20,513 nt of DNA from CAYHDN01 sp964355425 (GCA_964355425.1 CAYHDN010000009.1:1-20513), one strand, 5' to 3'. Counted from the stretch's first letter, positions 1-5,382 are shown. Program-made: numbers and translations. The notes: generated from the sequence alone by a model not told the origin.

Positions 1-55
1 CCCAAAAAATAAACCCGAGAAGGAAGAGTAGGAAAAATATTTCAAAATAAATCAT
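1..55 (-). CDS. N-terminal fragment of a putative membrane protein (runs off the window)
   Basis: On the minus strand an ATG at 55 opens a frame with no stop to the window edge. The 18 residues visible start MIYFEIFFLL and are almost all hydrophobic, as in a first membrane helix or signal anchor. A TATACT box (62-67, minus) lies exactly 6 nt before the ATG, the same arrangement as several other genes here, so a leaderless mRNA is likely. The gene diverges from rnpB. Product and length cannot be told; the short length makes the call uncertain. Confidence 0.4.
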   Translation of the reverse strand, partial: MIYFEIFFLLFLLGFIFW

Positions 56-81
56 GTATTAAGTATAACACCAAAAAAACC

Positions 82-109
82 TTGACAAATACTGTCAATT
101 TGATATAGT
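82..109 (+). promoter_or_regulatory. Promoter of rnpB
   Basis: TTGACA (82-87) and TATAGT (104-109) are separated by 16 nt, placing transcription start near 116, where the P1 helix of RNase P RNA begins. The -35 box is the left arm of a small inverted repeat, TTGACA-aatac-TGTCAA (82-98). Confidence 0.7.
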
Positions 110-115
110 AGTATT

Positions 116-524
116 GCTCTAAGTAGTTAGAGTGACCCCTTCGGGGAAGGAAAGTCCGGACACCATAGAGCAAGGCGCTCGTGAAAATGAGTAAGGCGTG
201 AGTTTTGAGAACAGCGCAACAGAAAATATACCGCTAACCGTGCGAAGCACGGAAATCCTAATATCAAAATCCTAAATCCTAAACAATACTGTTTAGAGTT
301 TAGAAATTAGAATTTAGAGTTTCCGCGCTTTGCGCGGCAGTAAGGTTGAAAACGTGGTGTAAGAGACCACGCGTTCGGCGGGCAACCGTCGTCTGTGGCA
401 AGCCTCGTCTGGTGCAAGTGGAGCGGACCCAATATCATCAATTCCTGCTCGGAAGATGACCTCGGGCCTTCACGCGTAGATAGATGTCACATAAACAGAA
501 CCCGGCTTATTAACTACTTAGAGC
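116..524 (+). ncRNA. rnpB: RNase P RNA (rnpB), with an AT-rich insertion in the P12 region
   Basis: Catalytic RNA of ribonuclease P, which removes 5' leaders from tRNA precursors. The conserved 5' core GGAAAGTCCGGACACC (about 147-163) is followed by the ACAGAAAATATACCGC block (about 219-233), a GTAAGG-TTGAAA block after 338, and the 3' core ACAGAACCCGGCTTA (about 495-509). The ends form a perfect 14-bp P1 helix: 116-129 with 511-524. A short T-run follows P1. Between the P10/P11-side blocks there is an unusual chain of three hairpins: 238-252 (GC-rich, GAA loop), 253-322 (AT-rich imperfect inverted repeat) and 323-337 (GC-rich, TTT loop). The gene diverges from the fragment at 1-55 and precedes tRNA-Gln. 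Confidence 0.95.
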
Positions 525-532
525 TTTTTTAA
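511..532 (+). terminator. Possible intrinsic terminator of rnpB formed by P1 plus T-run
   Basis: The 3' strand of the P1 helix ends in GAGC and is followed directly by TTTTTTAA (525-532). P1 itself could act as the terminator stem, though its 5' strand is almost 400 nt upstream, so this is tentative. Confidence 0.4.
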
Positions 533-573
533 TTGCTGGATTTTTGAGCGTAAATTTGATAACATAAAAACAT

Positions 574-647
574 TCCCGGGTCGTCTAATGGTAGGACAGC
601 TGGTTTTGGTCCAGTCAATTGGAGTTCGAATCTCTACCCGGGAACCA
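574..647 (+). tRNA. tRNA-Gln (anticodon TTG), CCA encoded
   Basis: A cloverleaf can be drawn: acceptor TCCCGGG (574-580) pairs with CCCGGGA (637-643), then discriminator A644 and genomic CCA (645-647). The D-arm is GTC-TAATGGTAG-GAC. The anticodon stem GCTGG/CCAGT closes the seven-base loop TTTTGGT, with TTG at positions 34-36. The T-arm carries GTTCGAATC. The anticodon reads CAA/CAG. The gene lies 50 nt after rnpB and 13 nt before the next ATG. Confidence 0.97.
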
Positions 648-660
648 TGAGAATCATTTT

Positions 661-1062
661 ATGGATATAATAAAAAAAATAAAAGTACTTGATTTTCCTC
701 TTGGGGAATATGTTGTTATTGGAAGTGGAATATTGGCGGTGCTGGGATTACGACCAGCCAGAGACATCGATATCGCTGTGTCGCCAGTATTGCGGGATAA
801 GCTAAGAAGTTCTGGAGACTGGAAAGAAAAAATAAGATGGGGTAAATTATTTCTATCCCAAAAAAGCGTTGAAATTGTTACTCAATTGGATTGGGACAAA
901 TATCCAACAAAAGTCGAAGAAGCAATCGTGTCAGCAACTATCATTGACGGAATCCCCTTTCTTAATTTAGAAGAAACGATATTGTTTAAAAAGGCGCTTG
1001 GAAGAAAAAAAGACTTAAAAGATATTTCGCTAATAGATCAGTATTTGAAAAAGAGCCATTGA
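661..1062 (+). CDS. Nucleotidyltransferase-fold protein (MNT/AbiEii-like), small
   Basis: 133-residue protein with an N-terminal signature of minimal nucleotidyltransferases: VIGSGILAVLG (G21-S-G23) followed by RDIDIAV with the metal-binding pair D35 and D37. The hydrophobic strand-turn plus GS(G) and DxD spacing fit the MNT/DUF1814 group, which includes antitoxin-like and tRNA-modifying enzymes. I see no full C-terminal substrate domain, and no HEPN partner is adjacent. The open frame extends upstream to a TTG at 619, but that lies inside tRNA-Gln, so ATG 661 is chosen. There is no Shine-Dalgarno. The stop is TGA, and the next gene's -35 box overlaps it. The function is not specific: nucleotidylyl transfer to a protein or RNA is inferred from the motif only. 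Confidence 0.7.
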   Translation: MDIIKKIKVLDFPLGEYVVIGSGILAVLGLRPARDIDIAVSPVLRDKLRSSGDWKEKIRWGKLFLSQKSVEIVTQLDWDKYPTKVEEAIVSATIIDGIPFLNLEETILFKKALGRKKDLKDISLIDQYLKKSH

Positions 1063-1088
1063 CATTGTTGACGTATATGTGCTACACT
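1059..1088 (+). promoter_or_regulatory. Promoter of the RRM protein gene
   Basis: TTGACA (1059-1064), an 18-nt spacer and TACACT (1083-1088). The -35 box overlaps the stop codon of the upstream gene. The predicted start near 1095 gives a leader of about 120 nt, which is long for this compact genome. Confidence 0.55.
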
Positions 1089-1124
1089 GTTATTGAAAGT
1101 TTGAAGACTCGACTAGTTTGACTT

Positions 1125-1209
1125 AGGGGCTTTGTACTCTTTGGAGAACGAACGGGGAATCACACTTCAGGTCGATCACAATTTGTAACTGCCCCTTTGG
1201 GGCAAAGGA
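1125..1209 (+). promoter_or_regulatory. Structured 5' leader with alternative hairpins over the RBS
   Basis: Stem TGCCCC (1190-1195)-TTT-GGGGCA (1199-1204) ends immediately before the Shine-Dalgarno AAAGGA (1204-1209), 5 nt before ATG 1215. An upstream AGGGGC (1125-1130) is complementary to GCCCCT (1191-1196), so it could open the hairpin by pairing with its 5' arm. The two pairings exclude each other, the usual logic of a translational or temperature switch. This is inferred from complementarity only. Confidence 0.4.
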
Positions 1210-1214
1210 TTTGA

Positions 1215-1550
1215 ATGGAAGAGAATGTACAGAGTGAACAACCAGTAGAGAAAAACAAACTCTACATTGGTAATTTGCCTTTCTCAGTCGACAACGCCAA
1301 ACTAGCTGAAATGTTTTCAGCAACTGAAGGTGTTGAAGTTGTGGAAGCTGCAGTCATTACCGATAAGTTCAACGAAGGCAGATCTAAAGGCTTTGGATTT
1401 GTAACAGTTGCCGATGAAGCGCAAGCTGAAAAAGCGATTGAAGCAATGAATGGCCAGGAAATCGACGGACGCAAGATCGTTGTCAATATCGCTCGACCAA
1501 AAGTTGAGCGAAAAGATGACGATCGTGGCGGTTTCAGACGATCATATTAG
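1215..1550 (+). CDS. Single-RRM RNA-binding protein (cyanobacterial Rbp / GRP type)
   Basis: 111 residues with one RNA recognition motif. RNP2 is LYIGNL (16-21) and RNP1 is SKGFGFVTV (57-65), keeping the aromatic residues that stack on RNA (Y17, F60, F62). The domain ends near VNIARPK, followed by a short basic/Gly/Arg tail (ERKDDDRGGFRRSY) like that of glycine-rich RRM proteins. Bacterial members bind single-stranded RNA and, in cyanobacteria, many respond to cold. The start has the Shine-Dalgarno AAAGGA five nt upstream. The gene is monocistronic, with its own promoter, structured leader and terminator. RNA chaperone or mRNA-stability roles are inferred from the family. Confidence 0.93.
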   Translation: MEENVQSEQPVEKNKLYIGNLPFSVDNAKLAEMFSATEGVEVVEAAVITDKFNEGRSKGFGFVTVADEAQAEKAIEAMNGQEIDGRKIVVNIARPKVERKDDDRGGFRRSY

Positions 1551-1559
1551 GTCTATCTA

Positions 1560-1620
1560 AAAAAAATCGTTCAATGACGAAACCTGCCTGACGGCAGGCA
1601 GGTCAAAGGGCGATTTTTTT
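1560..1620 (+). terminator. Intrinsic terminator after the RRM gene, containing a palindromic repeat
   Basis: AAAAAAATCG (1560-1569) pairs with CGATTTTTTT (1611-1620), giving a T-tract on both strands. The apical part is a 20-bp GC-rich palindrome (1583-1602) that recurs at 19616. Confidence 0.8.
1583..1602. repeat. GC-rich palindromic repeat, copy 1
   Basis: CCTGCCTG-acgg-CAGGCAGG: perfect 8-bp arms with a 4-nt loop. Copy 2 is at 19616-19635, with the loop changed to tcgg. Here it forms the tip of the RRM terminator. Confidence 0.85.
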
Positions 1621-1630
1621 GTTGGAAATT

Positions 1631-1661
1631 AAAAAAGGCTCGAATCCACTGGAATCGAGCC
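1631..1661 (-). terminator. Intrinsic terminator of the pilin-like gene
   Basis: On the minus strand GGCTCGATTCC-agt-GGATTCGAGCC (one mismatch) is followed by TTTTTT. It lies 30 nt past the stop of the pilin-like gene, facing the RRM terminator. Confidence 0.85.
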
Positions 1662-1691
1662 TGTGAAGATCTTCGCCGGCGCCGATGCGCG

Positions 1692-1844
1692 CTAGCTGGC
1701 CGGGGGTTTTGTCCCTGTCACTTCCGATGTGTGGCTACCCAGCGTTGCCCAGGCGGTGATGGCGGCGATGGCCACCAGCGCCAGAAGCAGCGCATACTCC
1801 ACAGTCGTAAGGCCTTCTTCACCCTTCCACAACTTCTTGAACAT
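1692..1844 (-). CDS. Flp/Fap-type pilin-like microprotein (50 aa)
   Basis: A small gene read on the minus strand from ATG 1844 to TAG 1692. The sequence starts MFKKLWKGEEGLTTVEYALL, followed by about 17 hydrophobic residues (LALVAIAAITAWATLG) and a short polar tail. GEEGLTTVEYALL is the processing-site signature of Flp (type IVb) pilins: cut after Gly by a prepilin peptidase, conserved E at +5 of the mature protein and a Y nearby. Usual Flp length is 50-70, so it is complete. A GGGAGG Shine-Dalgarno lies 7 nt upstream. It has its own promoter and terminator and no Tad secretion genes nearby. Its GC content is far above its neighbours'. Family assignment is good; a role in adhesion or surface filaments is inferred. 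Confidence 0.85.
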   Translation of the reverse strand: MFKKLWKGEEGLTTVEYALLLALVAIAAITAWATLGSHTSEVTGTKPPAS

Positions 1845-1892
1845 GGTACGCCTCCCGAAACCTGTGTCTGCAGAACGACGGCAGTTAAACCG

Positions 1893-1921
1893 AATATACC
1901 AATTTAAGCTAGGAATTGCAA
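1893..1921 (-). promoter_or_regulatory. Promoter of the pilin-like gene
   Basis: Minus strand TTGCAA (1921-1916), exact 17-nt spacer, TATATT (1898-1893). The leader to ATG 1844 is about 40 nt. Confidence 0.75.
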
Positions 1922-1933
1922 GAGTTTGGAAAG

Positions 1934-1961
1934 AAAAAACCGGCAGTCACAGGGACGCCGG
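1934..1961 (-). terminator. Intrinsic terminator of the putative ncRNA
   Basis: Minus strand CCGGC-gtc-cctgt-gac-t-GCCGG (8 bp with one bulge; arms 1957-1961 and 1940-1944), then TTTTTT at 1939-1934. It lies just upstream of the pilin-like gene's promoter. Confidence 0.7.
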
Positions 1962-2135
1962 CCGGCGAAAGGCATCGAGCCGAAGCTCGTTTGAGTTCCG
2001 CCCTCCGACGATGGTCCCGAGTCAGTCGGGTCGCCGGAGGGGCCGCTTGTTGGCCCGAAGGGCCGCCGCTTGCTCCGAGGACAGCCATCCCTGGGAGGGT
2101 AGGACTCGGAGCTGGTGGGGGAGATTGCGTATACA
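1934..2135 (-). ncRNA. Putative structured GC-rich RNA of about 200 nt, family unknown
   Basis: A GC-rich island in AT-rich DNA with its own promoter and terminator on the minus strand. Read leftward it can form in series: GCTCCGAG/CTCGGAGC around an inner CCCT/AGGG hairpin; GGCCC-TTC-GGGCC; an 11-bp stem CCCTCCGGCGA/TCGTCGGAGGG enclosing CCCGA-ctgac-TCGGG; CGAGC-TTCG-GCTCG; and finally a stem CCGGC/GCCGG followed by TTTTTT (1939-1934). Overlapping open frames on either strand have low-complexity, protein-unlike translations and no Shine-Dalgarno. It does not show the landmarks I know of tmRNA, SRP RNA or RNase P RNA, and its ends do not pair as in 6S RNA. A small protein gene cannot be fully excluded. 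Confidence 0.5.
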
Positions 2136-2141
2136 TAGTAA

Positions 2142-2170
2142 ATTATCTCTTGGATAAAGTATCTTGTCAA
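2142..2170 (-). promoter_or_regulatory. Promoter of the putative ncRNA
   Basis: Minus strand TTGACA (2170-2165), 17-nt spacer, GATAAT (2147-2142): a near-consensus sigma70-type promoter. Its -35 box overlaps the -35 box of the rightward ABC gene promoter. Confidence 0.7.
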
Positions 2171-2193
2171 CTAGTAAAAAAATTTGATATGAT
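2164..2193 (+). promoter_or_regulatory. Promoter of the ABC exporter operon
   Basis: TTGTCA (2164-2169), 18-nt spacer, TATGAT (2188-2193). ATG 2205 is only 11 nt further, leaving room for a leader of about 4-5 nt and no Shine-Dalgarno. It shares its -35 region with the leftward promoter, so the two may compete for polymerase. Confidence 0.65.
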
Positions 2194-2204
2194 AAAAATC
2201 TGCA

Positions 2205-3119
2205 ATGGAAAAAGTAATCAAGGTTAAAAATTTAATTAAGAAATATGACAAGCTGATCGCTGTCAATAATATTTCCTTTGATGTTTTTAAGGGCGAGATT
2301 TTTGGGCTTCTTGGCGAAAATGGCGCCGGCAAAACCACCACACTTGAAATGATTGAAGGACTTCGCAGACCGACTGCCGGAAAGATAGAAGTTTTGGGCT
2401 GTGATATCATTGAACATCGCGACGCTGTTAAGGAGCGAATCGGGGTTCAGCTACAGTCGTCCGCTTATTATCAATTTTTAACATTAACAGAAATTCTTGA
2501 TCTTTTTGGCAGTTTCTATTCAAAGCAATTGTCGGCGGATAAACTTCTTTCGATGGTTGATTTGAAAGATAAGAGCAACAGCTTTATCGGCAGTCTCTCC
2601 GGTGGCCAGCGGCAACGGTTTTCAATCGTGGCTAGTTTGGTCAATGATCCGGAAGTCGTTTTTCTTGATGAACCGACTACCGGCCTTGACCCGCTTGCCC
2701 GCCGAAATCTTTGGGATTTAATCACTGAAATTAAAAATCAGGGCAAAACAGTAATTCTTACGACCCACTACATGGAGGAAGCGGAGATTCTATGCGACCG
2801 GGTTGCGATTATGAATAATGGGAAAATTTTAGTTATGGGTGATACCCATAAATTAATTGATCAAGCAAAATATCCATACACTGTTAGTTTCATCAAAGAG
2901 GGTATGCCAAAAAGCCAAATTCAGAAACTTGAAAAACTTAGTCTGGTTGAAAATCTTTTCGGCAAAAATAATCACTTTATCGTCCGAATCGCCAAAAAAG
3001 AGAATTCAAATTCGGTAATGAAAATTATCGAAAGTTTAAATCCTGAAACGGTGACGCAGGGCCGTGCCTCTCTGGAAGATTTATTTATTGAATTAACCGG
3101 CTCCAAGATTGAGGAATAA
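2205..3119 (+). CDS. ABC transporter ATP-binding protein (DrrA/CcmA-type exporter)
   Basis: 304-residue ATPase of an ABC-2 exporter. Complete nucleotide-binding domain: Walker A GENGAGKTT (37-45), Q-loop Q84, signature LSGGQRQR (131-138), Walker B VVFLDEP (151-157) with catalytic E156, D-loop GLD, and switch H188 in TTHYMEEAE. The roughly 90-residue C-terminal extension, ending in a segment like SLEDLFIELTG, is typical of the DrrA/NatA/CcmA group that powers ABC-2 permeases. The next gene is the permease partner, 70 nt downstream. The substrate cannot be read from sequence; antibiotics, lipids or surface polymers are known for the family. The start ATG 2205 has no Shine-Dalgarno and a nearly leaderless promoter. 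Confidence 0.95.
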   Translation: MEKVIKVKNLIKKYDKLIAVNNISFDVFKGEIFGLLGENGAGKTTTLEMIEGLRRPTAGKIEVLGCDIIEHRDAVKERIGVQLQSSAYYQFLTLTEILDLFGSFYSKQLSADKLLSMVDLKDKSNSFIGSLSGGQRQRFSIVASLVNDPEVVFLDEPTTGLDPLARRNLWDLITEIKNQGKTVILTTHYMEEAEILCDRVAIMNNGKILVMGDTHKLIDQAKYPYTVSFIKEGMPKSQIQKLEKLSLVENLFGKNNHFIVRIAKKENSNSVMKIIESLNPETVTQGRASLEDLFIELTGSKIEE

Positions 3120-3122
3120 ACG

Positions 3123-3162
3123 TACACAGATGAAATTCAACACGGATTAACACAGATGAAAC
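3123..3162. repeat. Degenerate repeat related to 4020-4059
   Basis: AT-rich intergenic DNA built on the unit AACAC(g/a)GATTAACACAGATGAA. A similar stretch, at roughly 80% by eye, follows the permease gene, so the permease lies between two related repeats. Confidence 0.5.
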
Positions 3163-3189
3163 GTTAATTGAAATCCCTAAATACATTAT

Positions 3190-4017
3190 ATGTGGAAACT
3201 TTTCACTGCTGATTTAAAAATGCTATCCAGAAACCGCCAGTCACTATTCTGGGTGTTATTTTTTCCTTTGATGTTTACCTTTATCTTTGGGCTATTTTTT
3301 GGGAGAAATACCAATGTTGGTACAATCGCTGTTATAAATAAATCGGATACCCAAATTGCCGCGGGACTCCCCGATGTTTTGGAAAAATCAGACGTGTTTA
3401 AGATCCAAAAAGAAGATGATTTAAATGTCGCCAAAGACGAAATCAAAAGGAGTAAAATTTCGGCTGCCATCTATATTCCAGAAGGCTTTGGCAATCCATC
3501 TCCTGCCTCTCCAAAGCAGATTGAAATAATCTATGATCCGGGCAGCCAAGTTTACTCGAGTTTATCNNNNNNNNNNNNNNNNNNNNNNNNNNNNNNNNNN
3601 NNNNNNNNNNNNNNNNNNNNNNNNNNNNNNNNNNNNNNNNNNNNNNNNNNNNNNNNNNNNNNNNNNATATTAATTATTATTTTAGTGGCGCTTGTCGGCG
3701 CATTTCTTTTTCAATCAGTCGGGTTTATTGTCGCTTCATTCTCAAGAACCGCTGATGCCGCCCAAGGAATGGCTCAAGCTATAGCTATCCCGATGATGTT
3801 TTTGGCTGGTGTCTTTTTCCCGATCGATTCATTGCCGAAATGGCTTTATTTGATTGTTCAATATCTGCCTCTCGCACCGATATTACGAATTATTCGCGGA
3901 GTCATGCTTGAAGGATTATCACCGTTTTTTGAACCCAAAAATGTTATTATTGTTTTATTTTGGATAGTATTAACTCTGGCAGTCTCGATTTGGAAATTTC
4001 GTTTATCAGATGAATAG
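3190..4017 (+). CDS. ABC-2 type permease, interrupted by an assembly gap
   Basis: Membrane partner of the ATPase at 2205. The N-terminus (MWKLFTADLKMLSRNRQSLFW) and first helix (about 20-38) match ABC-2 permeases. An extracellular segment with IAVINKSDTQ, AAIYIPEGF and IIYDPGSQ follows. A run of 100 N removes the middle. After it come a helix (ILIIILVALVGAFLFQSVG), a characteristic MMFLAGVFFPIDSLPKWL segment and a last helix before FRLSDE. Family members have about six helices and are roughly 370 residues, so the 275-codon span is too short and the gap is probably larger than drawn. The frame match across the gap is therefore fortuitous or unverified. Start ATG 3190 lacks a Shine-Dalgarno. 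Confidence 0.85.
   Translation: MWKLFTADLKMLSRNRQSLFWVLFFPLMFTFIFGLFFGRNTNVGTIAVINKSDTQIAAGLPDVLEKSDVFKIQKEDDLNVAKDEIKRSKISAAIYIPEGFGNPSPASPKQIEIIYDPGSQVYSSLXXXXXXXXXXXXXXXXXXXXXXXXXXXXXXXXXXILIIILVALVGAFLFQSVGFIVASFSRTADAAQGMAQAIAIPMMFLAGVFFPIDSLPKWLYLIVQYLPLAPILRIIRGVMLEGLSPFFEPKNVIIVLFWIVLTLAVSIWKFRLSDE
3567..3666. other. Assembly gap (100 N)
   Basis: Exactly 100 N, the conventional placeholder for a scaffold gap of unknown length. It falls between the extracellular segment and the later membrane helices of the ABC permease. Confidence 1.
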
Positions 4018-4019
4018 AA

Positions 4020-4059
4020 CTACACTGATAAATACAACACTGAATTAACACTGACAAAA
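4020..4059. repeat. Degenerate repeat related to 3123-3162
   Basis: ACACTGATAAATACAACACTG followed by AATTAACACTGA parallels the repeat before the permease, base for base at most positions. The following stretch to 4130 is AT-rich with no gene. Confidence 0.45.
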
Positions 4060-4135
4060 GCCATTGTAATTTCGAATTTGGATATTGATATTTGTTTATA
4101 ACTTGCATCTTATGTCTTGTTTCTTGTCACTGTGT

Positions 4136-4141
4136 TATAAT
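4136..4141 (+). promoter_or_regulatory. -10 box of the ZIP-like gene (leaderless arrangement)
   Basis: TATAAT ends 8 nt before ATG 4150. No good -35 at 17 nt and no Shine-Dalgarno, so the mRNA probably starts at or next to the ATG. Confidence 0.6.
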
Positions 4142-4149
4142 TATTTCAA

Positions 4150-4881
4150 ATGACTAAGGTTCTAATCTATTCTGGGATTACCGCACTTTCACTGGTTTTT
4201 GGTGCTCTCATTGGTAACTACTTTAAATTTCAAAAACGAACTATTGCAATTTTTATGGCTTTTGGCGCTGGGGTTTTGGTTTGTGCTTTGACTTTTGGTT
4301 TAATGGATGAGGCATTTTCACTCGGTGGCTATGACGACGCAATTATCGGATTCCTTCTTGGCGGTGTTGTTTTTGTTTTAGGTGATTATCTAATTCACCT
4401 TTTTGGCGGCCGACGACATAAGAACGGGCATAAAATTGTCAATGAGGGAGACAGCAACGGCACAGCCATTACTTTTGGCGCATTTCTTGATGGCATTCCG
4501 GAATCTATCGCGCTTGGGATTGCAATATTCGCCGGCAAAAATTTGGGCCTGTTAATGCTAGTTGCTATTGCCTTGTCAAATTTTCCCGAAAGCATCTCAT
4601 CGGTTAGGGGACTATTGACCGAGGGCTACAAAAAAGGGCAGATAATTTGTATTTGGATTTTTGTTGCACTAGCGGCAATTGGGGTAACAGCGCTAAGTTA
4701 TCTCTTTTTGCCGGGGATTAGTCAGCACTGGATCGGATTTTCTGAAGCGTTCGCCGCTGGTGCAATTTTGGCTATGCTAGCTGACACCATGATACCAGAG
4801 GCCTATAATGAGGGTGGATTTTCCGTTGGAATTATGACGGTTTTAGGTTTTATGCTAGCGTTTATCATTCAAAAAGTTTAA
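4150..4881 (+). CDS. ZIP-family-like metal transporter with altered metal-site histidines
   Basis: 243 residues with about eight hydrophobic helices and a central polar His-containing loop (GGRRHKNGHK, 86-95), the ZIP (ZupT-like) layout. The two signature helices are present as FLDGIPESIALG (D114-G-I-P-E118) and SNFPESIS (N144-F-P-E147). In classic ZIPs these read HNxPEG and HxxPEG, giving the binuclear metal site; here the leading His positions are D and N, while the Pro-Glu pairs remain. It would move divalent metal such as zinc, iron or manganese into the cytoplasm, but the changed ligands may alter specificity. TATAAT lies 8 nt before the ATG. Length and topology fit the family. Confidence 0.8.
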   Translation: MTKVLIYSGITALSLVFGALIGNYFKFQKRTIAIFMAFGAGVLVCALTFGLMDEAFSLGGYDDAIIGFLLGGVVFVLGDYLIHLFGGRRHKNGHKIVNEGDSNGTAITFGAFLDGIPESIALGIAIFAGKNLGLLMLVAIALSNFPESISSVRGLLTEGYKKGQIICIWIFVALAAIGVTALSYLFLPGISQHWIGFSEAFAAGAILAMLADTMIPEAYNEGGFSVGIMTVLGFMLAFIIQKV

Positions 4882-4889
4882 ATAGTTGC

Positions 4890-4895
4890 TATAAT
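4890..4895 (+). promoter_or_regulatory. Probable -10 box for the first 55-aa membrane protein
   Basis: TATAAT eight nt past the ZIP-like stop codon; -35 not evident. Leader of about 25 nt with a strong Shine-Dalgarno. Confidence 0.45.
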
Positions 4896-4927
4896 TGATT
4901 TAGATAAATAATTAGGAAAGGAGAGAA

Positions 4928-5095
4928 ATGAAAAGTAAAGGTATGGCGATGGTTCTCTTCATTGCATCAGTCATTGCCGTTATTTTGGCTCTGCTTGATG
5001 CTTTGTCGGTCGGTGTCTGGCTGGCAGCCACAAGCTGGTTGATTGTTGCTGCAGTTTTGGGTATCTGGGCCATTTACATGGATGCGGAAAAATAA
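4928..5095 (+). CDS. Small two-helix membrane protein (55 aa), first of a pair
   Basis: Starts MKSKGMAMVLFIASVIAVIL and ends GIWAIYMDAEK. Two hydrophobic helices (about 6-24 and 36-51) are joined by a short turn ending in WLAATSW, with a positive N-terminus and an acidic C-terminus. The Shine-Dalgarno AGGAAAGGAG is strong and directly upstream. The next small gene also encodes 55 residues with two helices and a W-x-x-W turn, so they may be diverged duplicates. No family is recognised. The gene is followed by a hairpin with a T-run. It is real by Shine-Dalgarno, promoter and composition; its function is unknown. Confidence 0.75.
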   Translation: MKSKGMAMVLFIASVIAVILALLDALSVGVWLAATSWLIVAAVLGIWAIYMDAEK

Positions 5096-5107
5096 TTGTC
5101 TCTCAAG

Positions 5108-5136
5108 CAAAAAGTCTCGTTTTGCCAGGCTTTTTG
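5108..5136 (+). terminator. Intrinsic terminator between the two small membrane protein genes
   Basis: CAAAAAGTCT pairs with AGGCTTTTTG (10 bp with one G-T), giving an A-tract and T-tract on either side, so it may work both ways. Confidence 0.7.
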
Positions 5137-5143
5137 TGTCTAT

Positions 5144-5173
5144 TTGACATTGCCTAATCTTTTGGAATAAAAT
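5144..5173 (+). promoter_or_regulatory. Promoter of the second 55-aa membrane protein gene
   Basis: TTGACA (5144-5149), 18-nt spacer, TAAAAT (5168-5173). Confidence 0.65.
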
Positions 5174-5204
5174 TGAAGTAATAAAGATTAATAACGGAGG
5201 AAAT

Positions 5205-5372
5205 ATGTCGAGAATCGTTCTAGGTATCGTCGGAGTCTTGGTTACTGTTATGGGTGTCTTGGCTTTGATTCCAAGCATCACCGTGGTGACGGAGCCAGCT
5301 TGGTATTCTTGGCTTATGATTGTCGTCGGTGTTATTGCTCTAATTATTGCCATTTCTGATTCAGGGGAGTAA
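5205..5372 (+). CDS. Small two-helix membrane protein (55 aa), second of a pair
   Basis: Starts MSRIVLGIVGVLVTVMGVLA and ends IIAISDSGE. Two helices (about 4-23 and 35-50) are separated by a loop with the W-x-x-W pattern PAWYSWL. A GGAGGA Shine-Dalgarno lies 4 nt upstream. Same length, topology, turn and acidic C-terminus as the preceding gene, but little letter-for-letter identity. It has its own promoter and shares the downstream bidirectional terminator with the leftward AMMECR1 gene. No known family recognised. Confidence 0.75.
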   Translation: MSRIVLGIVGVLVTVMGVLALIPSITVVTEPAWYSWLMIVVGVIALIIAISDSGE

Positions 5373-5382
5373 AATTTTAAAT

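Noticed and set aside
619..660. Upstream extension of the nucleotidyltransferase-like gene to a TTG codon
   Set aside because: The extension lies within the tRNA-Gln gene; ATG 661 is the first start outside it.
1904..2227. Open frames of 75-103 codons on both strands over the GC-rich island
   Set aside because: Translations are Pro/Ser/Arg-rich and protein-unlike, lack ribosome sites, and overlap strong hairpins with an RNA-gene promoter and terminator.
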